DNA from: Pseudomonas ovata
GTDB taxonomy: Bacteria; Pseudomonadota; Gammaproteobacteria; Pseudomonadales; Pseudomonadaceae
Direction of reading: 5' to 3'
DNA: 64,000 nucleotides
NCBI RefSeq assembly: GCF_003131185.1
Contig: NZ_QFFU01000026.1
Span: 29,264 to 93,263 of the forward strand
Part shown: piece by piece, positions 43,388-52,094 of the stretch
Layout: each line of letters begins with the position of its first letter
How positions within the stretch are numbered: position 1 is the first letter of the stretch
Translations under genes and position numbers: made by a program
The notes under the pieces: model-generated
What the model was told of the DNA's origin: nothing
What the model saw: only the letters and a program-made list of their open reading frames with translations
Database searches by the model: none

Positions 43388-45079
43388 TCAGTTGGCGCGA
43401 CGACGGTAGCTGCGGTACTCCGGCACCCAGAAGTTGCGCTCGATGGCCGCCAGCAAGACCTCTTCGGAGGTTTCAAGCGCCAGCCCTTCGACCTGGGCTT
43501 CCCTGGCCACTGCCAGGGCGATCTTGCGGCTGACCTGCTGGATGTCCTTGAGCGATGGCAGTACGGCATCGCCTTCGCCGGTCACGATCGGCGAACATTC
43601 CGCCAGGGCATTGGAGGCGGCCATCAGCATGCGGTCACTGATGCGCGAAGCCTTGCAGGCAATCACGCCCAGGCCGATGCCGGGGAAGATGTAGGAGTTG
43701 TTGCACTGGGCGATGTGCACCGTGCGGCCGTTGATGCTGACCGGGGCAAACGGGCTGCCGGTGGCGACCAGCGCCTGGCCATCGGTCCAGCGCAGGATTT
43801 CTTCGGGCGTCGCTTCGACCTTGGAGGTCGGGTTTGACAACGGCATGACCAGCGGTTGCGGGCAGTGCGCGTGCAGCTCGCGGATCACCTCTTCACTGAA
43901 CAGCCCGCGCTGGCCGGACACACCGATCAGCACAGTCGCTCCGGCATGCCGGACCACCTCGAGCAGCGATGCGTAAGGCTCATCGTTGCCGGCCCAACCG
44001 GCGACATCACCGGCCTGTTGCGCCAGGCGTTGCTGGAAGTCCAGCAGATTGTCCATGCCTTGGGTCAGCAGGCCGAAGCGATCGACCATGAAGATGCGCT
44101 GACGCGCCTCGGCCTCGCTCAGGCCTTCGACCTGCATGGCCGCAATGATGTGTTCGGCAATGCCGCAGCCGGCGGAACCGGCGCCCAGGAACACCACTTT
44201 CTGCTGGCCCAGGGTCTGCTGCTTGGCCTTGCATGCCGCCAGCAGAGTGCCCACGGCCACCGAGGCGGTGCCCTGGATGTCGTCGTTGAAACAGCACAGC
44301 TCATTGCGGTACTTCTCCAGCAACGGCATGGCGTTGGCCTGGGCGAAGTCTTCGAACTGCAGCAGCACGTCAGGCCAGCGGCGCTGGACGGCCTCGATGA
44401 ACAGGGCAATGAAGTCTTCGTATTCCTGGCCGGTGACGCGCTTGTGGCGCCAGCCCATGTACATCGGGTCGTCGAGCAGCTCCTGGTTGTTGGTGCCGAC
44501 GTCCAGCACGATCGGCAGGGTGTAGGCCGGGCTGATACCGCCACAGGCGGTGTACAGCGACAGTTTGCCGATCGGAATGCCCATGCCGCCGATGCCCTGG
44601 TCGCCCAGGCCGAGGATGCGCTCGCTGTCGGTGACCACGATCACCCGGATGCGGTCCTTGGTGGCGCTGCGCAGGATGTCATCGATGCGGTCGCGATCAG
44701 GATAGGAAACGAACAACCCGCGGTGGGTGCGGTAGATCTTGGAGAATTCCTGGCAGGCCTGGCCGACGGTCGGGGTGTAGATGATCGGCAGCATCTCTTC
44801 AAGATGCGAGTCCAGCAGGCGGAAGAACAGGGTCTCGTTGTTGTCCTGGATCGAACGCAGGTAGATGTGCTTGTCCAGGTCACTGGCGCACTGCTGGTAC
44901 TGGTCGTAGACCCGGGTAAGCTGTTCTTCAATGGTTTCGACGGTCTGCGGCAGCAGGCCGATCAGGTTGAAATCGATGCGCTCTTGCGGCGTGAACGCGC
45001 TGCCCTTGTTGAGCAGGGGCATTTCCAGCAAGGAGGGGCCTGCGTAGGAAATGTATAAGGATCGCGTGGTATTGGTCAT
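43388..45079 (-). CDS. maeA: NAD-dependent malic enzyme
   Basis: 563 aa. Oxidatively decarboxylates malate to pyruvate. Signatures: YTPTVGQACQEFSKIYR and VTDSERILGLGDQGIGGMGI in the malate/metal domain, FNDDIQGTASVAVG with the metal-binding Asp pair, and the NAD fold with GAGSAGCGIAEHI. The length matches the SfcA/MaeA type and not the shorter phosphotransacetylase-fused MaeB. Start at 45079 (MTNTTRSLYISY) follows GAAGAAGAA. The following 45080-45635 gap contains only a gene remnant and a terminator. Confidence 0.93.
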   Translation of the reverse strand: MTNTTRSLYISYAGPSLLEMPLLNKGSAFTPQERIDFNLIGLLPQTVETIEEQLTRVYDQYQQCASDLDKHIYLRSIQDNNETLFFRLLDSHLEEMLPIIYTPTVGQACQEFSKIYRTHRGLFVSYPDRDRIDDILRSATKDRIRVIVVTDSERILGLGDQGIGGMGIPIGKLSLYTACGGISPAYTLPIVLDVGTNNQELLDDPMYMGWRHKRVTGQEYEDFIALFIEAVQRRWPDVLLQFEDFAQANAMPLLEKYRNELCCFNDDIQGTASVAVGTLLAACKAKQQTLGQQKVVFLGAGSAGCGIAEHIIAAMQVEGLSEAEARQRIFMVDRFGLLTQGMDNLLDFQQRLAQQAGDVAGWAGNDEPYASLLEVVRHAGATVLIGVSGQRGLFSEEVIRELHAHCPQPLVMPLSNPTSKVEATPEEILRWTDGQALVATGSPFAPVSINGRTVHIAQCNNSYIFPGIGLGVIACKASRISDRMLMAASNALAECSPIVTGEGDAVLPSLKDIQQVSRKIALAVAREAQVEGLALETSEEVLLAAIERNFWVPEYRSYRRRAN

Positions 45080-45305
45080 TTCTTCTTCGCCTTTTCGTCT
45101 CTCATTGATTCTGTGCAAGACCTTGGCGTGCAACCTGGCGTATTGCATTGTTGTTCTTTTTGCCAGTTCTCTCAGGCCGTTATAAAAAAATGTGGGGCGT
45201 ATATTACTCGCCATGCGCCTGGTCGCGACATATTGTCGCGAAAAAACGACAGTTTTCAGTCAACTGCCCTGCCTTCTACGGTGCACTGAATGTATTGCCA
45301 TCTGA

Positions 45306-45548
45306 CGACAGGCCCGGGAGCACCTGCAGCAGGCCGAACAGCAAAAGGCCGAGGCCGCCAAGGACCAGACCGCCTTCAGGGAAGCGGCCGCTGAAGAAGC
45401 GAAAACCTTTGTGCCGACGCCCGGGACGCCACAGCATTTGCAGACGCCCGAAAAAAATGACAGTCCCTGCGAAACCATCACCTCAACTTCACGAACTTTT
45501 CACAGCCGCTGTCGCATTCTGAACCCGCTCCCAAGTGTGAATCCTTAA
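45306..45548 (+). pseudogene. Remnant of an unidentified coding sequence
   Basis: An 80-codon frame without a start codon, opening right after a TGA. Its first 48 residues look like real protein (AREHLQQAEQQKAEAAKDQ, then EEAKTFVPTPGTPQHL), a helical Gln/Ala/Glu/Lys-rich stretch followed by a Pro-rich tail. After about residue 50 the composition changes, which suggests a frameshift or junction. I do not recognise the family; a C-terminal fragment of a coiled-coil or toxin-type protein is possible. A terminator begins at its stop. Confidence 0.4.
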
Positions 45549-45574
45549 GCCCGCTCCCCCATCGCGGGCTTTTC
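45548..45574 (+). terminator. Rho-independent terminator
   Basis: AGCCCGC (45548-45554) / GCGGGCT (45564-45570) followed by TTTCTTT. It overlaps the stop of the remnant frame, and is therefore probably the old terminator of the lost gene. Confidence 0.75.
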
Positions 45575-45635
45575 TTTGTCCGGAATTTGACCCGGCAGAC
45601 GGCTGACCCGGTCGATGCCGGGCCAGCCAGGATTT

Positions 45636-46103
45636 TCAGCGGGTAACGATCTGGCCGACGCTGAAACCATCAACCGCTGCAATCCGGCCACGCCACAACA
45701 CACCCGAAGCACAGATCGGGCTCTGGTCCGTGGAGTAGGTCTTGCAGTCTTTCAAGTGAATGAAGTGGAAGTCAGAGGTGTCCTGTGCCAGGTCGCCTGG
45801 CTTGAATGACAGGATCATTTCTTTCATCGAGGTCTCGGCGCCATTGTCGAACTGGCCAAAAGGGGCAGCCAGGTCCTGGGCCAGTTGATCGAAATAGTCG
45901 TCGTGCGAGATCAACAGGCCCGACACCAGGTTACCGCCGATGGACAAGGTAACGCCCAGCTCGACCTTGGTGCTGACGACAAACTTGACCAGCCATTGCA
46001 ACAACCAATCGATCTGCTTGCCTTCTGCCTTGAACTGGGCGATGAGTTCCTGATCGCCCCGTGGCAACGACTGCAATTGTGCTGCTTGATCTACATCGGT
46101 CAT
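45636..46103 (-). CDS. GvpU-like accessory protein
   Basis: 155 aa, start set by AAGGAG 7 bases upstream of ATG at 46103. The segment WLLQWLVKFVVSTKVELGVTLSIGG, then VSGLLISHDDYFDQL (quoted in parts), resembles the gas-vesicle accessory protein GvpU: a conserved WLLxWLVKF helix, a beta strand with GVTLSIGG and a second GxLISxxxYF strand. No other gvp gene is in the window, so a gas-vesicle role is unlikely; it is probably a GvpU-fold protein reused elsewhere. Family call moderate. Confidence 0.55.
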   Translation of the reverse strand: MTDVDQAAQLQSLPRGDQELIAQFKAEGKQIDWLLQWLVKFVVSTKVELGVTLSIGGNLVSGLLISHDDYFDQLAQDLAAPFGQFDNGAETSMKEMILSFKPGDLAQDTSDFHFIHLKDCKTYSTDQSPICASGVLWRGRIAAVDGFSVGQIVTR

Positions 46104-46166
46104 CTGAAACTCCTTGCCATGCACCTGAATGAACCCGGCCCTGAAGTGGCCGGGACTGCAACATCC

Positions 46167-46209
46167 TGCAGGCGTGCATGGGGAAAGATTTCCCACTCTG
46201 ACGCCTGCA
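46167..46209 (-). promoter_or_regulatory. Nested stem-loops upstream of the gvpU-like gene
   Basis: Outer perfect arms TGCAGGCGT (46167-46175) / ACGCCTGCA (46201-46209) and inner perfect arms GGGAAA / TTTCCC (46181-46186, 46189-46194). It lies between the chemoreceptor stop and the gvpU-like start, so it is either the receptor terminator (without T-run) or a leader structure. Confidence 0.45.
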
Positions 46210-46284
46210 CGTCCAAGCAGGATAGACGAGGTTGATGACATGCAGGCAAGTGTCTTAGGGGCGCGCGCCGGCTTTCAGTGCTCG

Positions 46285-47601
46285 TTACAAGTCCACGGTC
46301 ACCCGCTCCACGGCCTGAACCACCTCTCGCGCGCCCTTCTGGATGTGAATGATCGCGGCGCCTGCCTGCTCGGCCAGCAGCAGCCCCTGCCCGGCCTGGG
46401 CACGACTGCATTCGATGTCCTCGACGGCTTTTTCCGCCAGCAGCCTGTTCTGTTGCACGATCTGGACAATTTCACCTGCCGCGGTACTGGTGCGCCCTGC
46501 CAGTTGCCGCACTTCATCGGCCACCACCGCAAAGCCACGCCCCTGCTCACCGGCGCGCGCCGCTTCGATAGCGGCGTTGAGGGCCAGCAGGTTGGTCTGC
46601 GAGGCGATGCCACTGATCTTTTCCACCATGCTGCTGATCAGTTGCGACTGCTTGCCCAGCGCCTGCATGCTGTGGGTCACCGACTGCATCTGCCCGGCAA
46701 TGCTGTGCATGGTCTGCACCGTCTCCTGGACCACGTCGGCCCCATTGGCCGCATCGATGTCGGTCTGGCGGGAAATATCATAGGCCACATGGGCAGCGTT
46801 CTTGATCTGCACCTCACGGTTGACCTGGTCGGTCACCACACTGGCGAACTTGACCACCTTGTAGAGCTGGCCTTCAGGGTTGTGCACCGGGTTATAGGTC
46901 GCTTCAAGCCACACCGCTTGCCCACGACTGTCCAGGCGACTGAAGCGATCCGCCACATACTCGCCACGATTGAGGCGCTCCCAGAACGCCTGGTAGTCGG
47001 CCGATGCGCTCTGTTCGGGCGAACAAAACATGCGGTGATGCCGCCCCTGAACCTGAGCTTGGGTGTATTTCATGGCCTGCAGGAACTGCTCATTGGCATG
47101 GATGACCGTGCCGTCGAGATGAAACTGAATGACCGCGGTCGACTTGACCAGCGCCTGCATCATTTGCGACTGATCGCGCAGCTGTTCCATCACCGCGCTC
47201 ATGTCCGAGCCATAACCCTGGATATAGGCCACCTTGCCGGTTTCGTCCCTGACAGCCAGCCAGTGCATCTTCAGCCAGGCAATAGAGCCATCGCCGCGCT
47301 TGCAACGATAACAGTCTTCAATGGGTTCAGACGCCCGCAGCCTTGCCATGAAGGCTGTGCGCAATGCCGGACTTGCCTCGAAGTCGACCACAATGTCAGG
47401 CAACGCGCCATTGACCAGCGCAGTCCGTGTGCGGCCCAGGACCTGCTCGATCCTGGCGTTGACGTCCACGACCTTCAGATCCGGCAGCAACCTGATGGAC
47501 AACAGGCCTGTTTCCAGCTGTGCCAGCAACCGATGCTGTGCATCACGCTCGGCAACGCACCTGCCAAGTTCTTCTTTCAACGAACGGCCAAACATATTCA
47601 C
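46285..47601 (-). CDS. PAS-PAS methyl-accepting chemoreceptor (BdlA-like)
   Basis: 438 aa, soluble, without membrane helices. Two PAS domains (about 25-140 and 150-260, each with a typical W-L-E-x-x-Y-N-P or DGSIAWLKMHW signature) precede a short signalling domain with the conserved hairpin tip SGIASQTNLLALNAAIEAAR (first 20 residues given) and GRGFAVVADEV. This is the layout of BdlA, which controls biofilm dispersal in P. aeruginosa in response to environment and c-di-GMP. The signalling domain is short, so it may not carry methylation helices. The diguanylate cyclase and the unknown helical gene upstream on the same strand suggest a joint signalling group. Confidence 0.88.
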   Translation of the reverse strand: MNMFGRSLKEELGRCVAERDAQHRLLAQLETGLLSIRLLPDLKVVDVNARIEQVLGRTRTALVNGALPDIVVDFEASPALRTAFMARLRASEPIEDCYRCKRGDGSIAWLKMHWLAVRDETGKVAYIQGYGSDMSAVMEQLRDQSQMMQALVKSTAVIQFHLDGTVIHANEQFLQAMKYTQAQVQGRHHRMFCSPEQSASADYQAFWERLNRGEYVADRFSRLDSRGQAVWLEATYNPVHNPEGQLYKVVKFASVVTDQVNREVQIKNAAHVAYDISRQTDIDAANGADVVQETVQTMHSIAGQMQSVTHSMQALGKQSQLISSMVEKISGIASQTNLLALNAAIEAARAGEQGRGFAVVADEVRQLAGRTSTAAGEIVQIVQQNRLLAEKAVEDIECSRAQAGQGLLLAEQAGAAIIHIQKGAREVVQAVERVTVDL

Positions 47602-47675
47602 CCCTCATGAAGCCTGGTCTTTTATGCGCTGCCTGATGGGCGAGTGCGACCTTCGATTGATCGACCTCAAACCGC

Positions 47676-48140
47676 TCAGGCCTGAAATCTCATCAGGCCC
47701 AGCGTGGTCAATTGTTTGTTGGACCGAAACAGGATGGTGGCGCACAGCACCTCCATTTCGCTCAATGAGACATTCAACGTTTGCATACGTGCACTCACCG
47801 GCGTCAAATCGCGAAAAGCAGTGTCGAGCAGCAAGAGTCGTTGCCTGACCTCATCGGCCAGGACGCCGGCCATACCGAGAATGCGGAAAATCCCCTCCTC
47901 CACCACCGAAATCAACCGCTGCATTTCATGCTTCAACTGCCCGACCGAAGGATCGAGCATTGCAGGGGCAAGGCCGGTTTGCGCCTGATGAATATGATCA
48001 AGGCTCATCAACAGTGACTTAACAACATCCAGGGCACAGTCCACTTCGTTGACCTTTAATAAAAAGCCGGAAATACGAATATTCATACGAGTGACACAAG
48101 ATTCGAAATCATCCAGTGCCGCGAGCAAAGTGCCTGTCAT
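47676..48140 (-). CDS. Unknown all-helical protein
   Basis: 154 aa, no recognised domain. Predicted by eye to be nearly all helix, with heptad-like hydrophobic positions (VNEVDCALDVVKSLLMSL, EMQRLISVVEEGIF, VRQRLLLLDTAF). A four-helix bundle or sensor-linker protein would fit. It lies between the chemoreceptor gene (74 bases downstream) and the diguanylate cyclase gene (116 bases upstream) on the same strand. ATG at 48140 follows AATAAGAGGCCGTT. I cannot give a function. Confidence 0.65.
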   Translation of the reverse strand: MTGTLLAALDDFESCVTRMNIRISGFLLKVNEVDCALDVVKSLLMSLDHIHQAQTGLAPAMLDPSVGQLKHEMQRLISVVEEGIFRILGMAGVLADEVRQRLLLLDTAFRDLTPVSARMQTLNVSLSEMEVLCATILFRSNKQLTTLGLMRFQA

Positions 48141-48256
48141 AACGGCCTCTTATTCAAAGTTGGGCATCAACAGCAAAAGGCCTGGCGCGGCAGCGCCGTG
48201 ACCGCCACGATGCCGTCCATGCAACGTGCAGTGATAAATAAAAACAGCCGATACTG

Positions 48257-49273
48257 TCAGCTGACCGACGATAAGAGCGGCCCATACTTAACGGTATCCT
48301 TGCCCGACTTCTTGGCGGCGTACAGGTGCCTGTCGGCCTCTCGCAGCACTTCGGATACGTCACAGCCTTGTGCAAAGATCACCAACCCGGCACTCACTGT
48401 AAATCGACAAGGCAAAGTGTCGACATTGCGTACGGCCTGCATCAGACGCTGGACGTAATCAAGGGCCTGAGCCTGATCGGAGGTATCGAGGACAACACCG
48501 AACTCTTCTCCTCCCAGGCGCCCGTAACAATGGCGTCGGTCAACGGCCTCCATACAGCGGGCCAGCGTACACAACACCTGATCCCCTACCTCATGTCCCC
48601 ACTGATCGTTGACGCGCTTGAAGTTGTCGATATCGATCATCAGAAAAAAACCGGACGGGCTGGATGCCGCGACCTGTTCGAACTGTTGCATCAACGCGCG
48701 TCGGTTGTAGATACCGGTCAGAAAATCGGTCTCCGCCATGACCCGGTACTGGTTTTCCAGCAACAGCAAATTTCTCAGGGAGCACAGGTAGGTGTGATTA
48801 TTGACCCACCCCAGCGTCAGCGAGAAAAAACCGAATACCAGCACATAAAGCCTGGCGTCAGACACGTCCTGGCTTGCATAAGGCCAGACGATCAACCAGG
48901 TCAGCACCGCCGTGACCACGTAGTCAGTGGTGTTTCGAACCAGCAACGAGGCGCCCAGCACCGTAATGACCGCAAAGGGCAGGGAAAACGCCTGGTACAG
49001 CGGGTCAAACTGTACAAACAGTGACTTGTAACTGGCGACAAAGGTAAGAATGAAGGCCAGCCCGGAAACACGCCAGACCCGATCAGAGCGCGTGAATGTC
49101 TGGACGTTATGCACCACCAGCATGGCCAGCAAGGGAATCACCGTCATCGCGAACGAGACCGGCGCCTGTGTAAGGCCATGCACCACGACCCAACTGCCCA
49201 TCGCCAGCCATTCGGCGCGTGCCACGCCGTGATTCAATAACGCACGAATTCGATGATCCAGAGATGACAGCAA
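48257..49273 (-). CDS. Membrane-bound diguanylate cyclase (GGEEF)
   Basis: 338 aa. Five to six hydrophobic helices in the first 165 residues act as the sensor part. The C-terminal GGDEF domain has DIDNFKRVNDQWGHEVGD and the active-site loop GGEEF (254-258), which makes c-di-GMP from two GTP. The usual inhibitory RxxD motif five residues before the loop is absent (DRRH at that place), so product inhibition through this site is not expected. Start at 49273 is the first ATG of the frame. It fits with the BdlA-like receptor nearby, as both concern c-di-GMP-linked lifestyle control. Confidence 0.9.
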   Translation of the reverse strand: MLSSLDHRIRALLNHGVARAEWLAMGSWVVVHGLTQAPVSFAMTVIPLLAMLVVHNVQTFTRSDRVWRVSGLAFILTFVASYKSLFVQFDPLYQAFSLPFAVITVLGASLLVRNTTDYVVTAVLTWLIVWPYASQDVSDARLYVLVFGFFSLTLGWVNNHTYLCSLRNLLLLENQYRVMAETDFLTGIYNRRALMQQFEQVAASSPSGFFLMIDIDNFKRVNDQWGHEVGDQVLCTLARCMEAVDRRHCYGRLGGEEFGVVLDTSDQAQALDYVQRLMQAVRNVDTLPCRFTVSAGLVIFAQGCDVSEVLREADRHLYAAKKSGKDTVKYGPLLSSVS

Positions 49274-49302
49274 CTGACTTGCTCCAGGTTAGACGCACTT
49301 CC

Positions 49303-50151
49303 TTAATGCTCGGCCTCACCGTTGCCGATGTTGACCAGCGTGATCGCAAAATTGGCGATCATCATCCTGCGTGCCAGCGCCATGAAGCTGTCCGTGATCT
49401 CGACCGCATTCTTGCAGACCTTGAAATAGCCGGCCTTTTCACCCTCCTTGACCATGCGGATCAGGTGCGTACTGGACACCGACAGACGCGAGGACAATTG
49501 CGCATAGGTCGAGACCTTGCGGCCTGTGCCGGTCAAGGACTGCGTCTGCAAGGCATCGCAGAACAGCGCCAGCATCACCATGTGCCCGCCATCACGGTTC
49601 ATCAGCCAGCGGGACTCGGGCACCAGCATCTCCAGGGTGAAATTGGCATCGAGCACTTTCTGGAAATTCCTGAACGAGTGGCGCACGGTGGGCTCATCGA
49701 CCCGACGCTCAAGACTCGACTCATCAATGATGCCCAGCGCCGGAAAGTAATAGGCGCTGATGATCTTCACCGTCTCGGTCATGGCCCGTGCCGAAGGCGT
49801 GTAAATCCTCAGGCGGCGATCGTCCGGGTGATCGCTGACATCCATGTAGCCGGAAATCAGGAAAAAGGCGAAATAAGACTCCAGGCTGTTTTTCGACAGG
49901 TAACCACGCCGCTCGCAGAACTCCTTGACCCGGGACAGTGACGGAAAAGGCTCACAGTAATAATGCGCCAGCAGTGACAGCGCGACCATAAACCGGTCGT
50001 ACTTCAGGATGCTTTTATAAAACAGCGGTCGACCGAGGTAATGCTGTTCCATCAACTCATAGTGCCGAATGATCCGTTGATCGATATCGGGGCATGCAGA
50101 AAGCCTTTCCATTTCAGCCTCCAGGCGTTCCAGCAGTGCGGCGCGTTCCAT
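49303..50151 (-). CDS. Unknown protein with winged-helix-like C-terminus, putative regulator
   Basis: 282 aa, no membrane helix. The N-terminal two thirds are helical with many aromatic residues (RIIRHYELMEQHYLGRP, EPFPSLSRVKEFCERRGYL). Residues about 215-250 read as a winged helix: VSTYAQLSSRLSVSSTHLIRM followed by EKAGYFKV (split here). KEFCERRGYLSKNSLESYF around 85-105 is a second, similar helix-turn-helix-like unit. Start at ATG 50151 (MERAALLERLEAE) has CAGGG about 7 bases upstream; a GTG at 50169 is the alternative. It ends 29 bases before the cyclase gene and may control it. I do not recognise the family. Confidence 0.6.
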   Translation of the reverse strand: MERAALLERLEAEMERLSACPDIDQRIIRHYELMEQHYLGRPLFYKSILKYDRFMVALSLLAHYYCEPFPSLSRVKEFCERRGYLSKNSLESYFAFFLISGYMDVSDHPDDRRLRIYTPSARAMTETVKIISAYYFPALGIIDESSLERRVDEPTVRHSFRNFQKVLDANFTLEMLVPESRWLMNRDGGHMVMLALFCDALQTQSLTGTGRKVSTYAQLSSRLSVSSTHLIRMVKEGEKAGYFKVCKNAVEITDSFMALARRMMIANFAITLVNIGNGEAEH

Positions 50152-50475
50152 AACCAACCCTGATACCACTCAGACCATTGTCCAAGATATTAAAATGCCA
50201 GCAATCAAGGACCCATGCTAACGCATTCAGCACGGGTACGCGCATCAACCCAGAAATGTTTTAAATAGACCCTTGCGAATAAAACACACACCGTTGATAC
50301 GGGCATTACAGCACCTTGCTTATCAGACCTTACAGAGCGTCATAAATAAGCCCTTATTAAGCCTTATACGCCATGGACGTTAGCACTGCCGCACTTACAT
50401 CATTCAATGCCGAACACTGTTCAAGGCTCATTAATGGATCCTAATAAAGGCACTCATGAAGAAACCTCACGTCTT
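50152..50475. other. Gene-free AT-richer gap
   Basis: 324 bases between the winged-helix-like gene start and the end of the MocR gene. AT-rich stretches near 50180-50200, 50275-50290 and 50340-50370 could hold promoters for the leftward gene. No frame, hairpin or repeat there convinced me. Confidence 0.4.
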
Positions 50476-51975
50476 TCACTGGCGCAATACTTTTTCCACC
50501 GCCTGTGCCGCCTCGAATATCGACGCCTCGTCATAAGGCGCAAAGCCCAGCACCATCCCCGCCGGCAGAGGCTGATGGCAATAACGCGCCAGCGGCATCA
50601 CATCCACGCCGGCCTCGGCAATGCGGGCGCAGGCCTGGGCCTCGTCATCCAGTAACAAGCGACAGGCCACATCGAGCCCGGCACGAATCGGGGGCACTTC
50701 GATCAACCCTGGCCAGTGCCTGGCAGCCGCTTCACTCAAGGCTTCGGCACGCAGCGCATAGAGCTTGCGCATACGCCGCACGTGGCGGTCAAAATGACCT
50801 TGCTGGATGAAGGCGGCCAGCACCGCCTGGCTCAGGCTGTTGGCATGTCGTGCAGTGAGCGCGGCGGCGCGGGTAAAGCATTCCAGCAGATGCGGCGGCA
50901 GCACCAGGTAAGCCAGGCGAATGGAGGGAAACAGCAGCTTGCTGAAGGTGCCGGCCAGGATCACCGACTGGCTGGCGGCATCCATCGACCGCAGCGCCGG
51001 GATCGGCTTGGCGATGAAGCGGTACTCGCTGTCGTAGTCATCTTCGAAGATATAGGCGCCGCTGGCGGCCGCCCAGCGCAGCAGGGCCATGCGCCGGGCC
51101 GGGGACAGCTCGCTGCCCAGTGGCGCCTGCCGCGAAGGGGTCAGGTACGCCAGCGCCGCTTTCGGCGCGCGGCGCATGCCCTCTTGCACACGCATGCCCT
51201 GTTCATCGACCGGCACATGCACAGGGGTGTAGCCAGCCACTTCGATCAATTGCCGGGCACCGGGGTAACCGGGGTCTTCGAGCCACACCTGCCCGCCGGG
51301 CGGCACCAGCAGCCGCAGGCACAAGTCCAGGCCCTGCTGCACACTGTTGAGCACCAGAACCTGTCCGGCTGACACCTGCACGCCACGGGCAACGGCCAGA
51401 TACCCGGCGATGGCTTCACGCAGCACCGGCAACCCTTGGGGGTCGGAGTCGAGCAGGGTCGCGGCGCGCGAACTGCGTAATTGCTGGATGTGCAGCTTGC
51501 GCCACAGATCGACCGGAAAGGCGCCCACATCCCCCCGGTGCGGAAAAAACGGCCGCAACCCGGGGGTGACCGTACGCCGGGCAAAGATGGGAGTGATCGC
51601 CTCCAGCCGCTCGATCCAGCCGGTAGCCGGCGCCGTACGCGACAAGGCAACGTCGGGTACTATCTTGCGTTGTACATAACCGGCCTGCAGGGTCGCTTCG
51701 GGCAACACTTCACACACCCGCGTGGCACTGCCGGCTCGCGCCTCGACATAGGCTTCCGACAGCAATTGCTGGTAGGCCGCCTGCACCGTGCCGCGCGCAA
51801 TGGCGTAATGCCCGGCCAGGGCGCGAGTCCCCGGCAGCTTGCTGCCTGCCGGCAAGCGGCCACTGAGAATGGCCTCGCGCAGGCTCTGGTACAGCCAGGT
51901 TTGCAGGCTTGTGCCGACGGAGGGCTCGCCCAGAGGCAATGACATGACCCAGGACGGTTGAGAGGTGGAAGCCAT
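50476..51975 (-). CDS. MocR/PdxR-type regulator (GntR plus aminotransferase domain)
   Basis: 499 aa. Residues about 20-90 are a GntR winged helix (YQSLREAILSGRLPAGSKLP and AIARGTVQAAYQQLLSEAYV). Residues about 140-499 form a class I aminotransferase fold with PLP lysine Lys346 in AGTFSKLLFPSIRL, EDDYDSEYR and QGLPVLREAIAGYL. These proteins use PLP to sense metabolites of B6, GABA, taurine or amino-acid pathways. It is divergent from a flavoprotein dehydrogenase gene (119 bases between starts), the likely target together with the exporter gene beyond it. Start at 51975 is plausible; Met11 is possible. Confidence 0.92.
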   Translation of the reverse strand: MASTSQPSWVMSLPLGEPSVGTSLQTWLYQSLREAILSGRLPAGSKLPGTRALAGHYAIARGTVQAAYQQLLSEAYVEARAGSATRVCEVLPEATLQAGYVQRKIVPDVALSRTAPATGWIERLEAITPIFARRTVTPGLRPFFPHRGDVGAFPVDLWRKLHIQQLRSSRAATLLDSDPQGLPVLREAIAGYLAVARGVQVSAGQVLVLNSVQQGLDLCLRLLVPPGGQVWLEDPGYPGARQLIEVAGYTPVHVPVDEQGMRVQEGMRRAPKAALAYLTPSRQAPLGSELSPARRMALLRWAAASGAYIFEDDYDSEYRFIAKPIPALRSMDAASQSVILAGTFSKLLFPSIRLAYLVLPPHLLECFTRAAALTARHANSLSQAVLAAFIQQGHFDRHVRRMRKLYALRAEALSEAAARHWPGLIEVPPIRAGLDVACRLLLDDEAQACARIAEAGVDVMPLARYCHQPLPAGMVLGFAPYDEASIFEAAQAVEKVLRQ

Positions 51976-52094
51976 GAGCGCCTCAAGTGGACCAACAGGT
52001 TCAGTAACAAGCGGATCAATACCATGATCCGCTTGCGTTGCACACTCTCCCCTGTCGCAGCCACCTGACGGCTGCCCTTACAGGAGTAGACACT

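Noticed and set aside
45148..45522. 124-codon plus-strand frame next to the remnant
   Set aside because: The frame carrying the protein-like stretch is the one at 45306-45548; this frame reads as Arg/Pro-rich noise.
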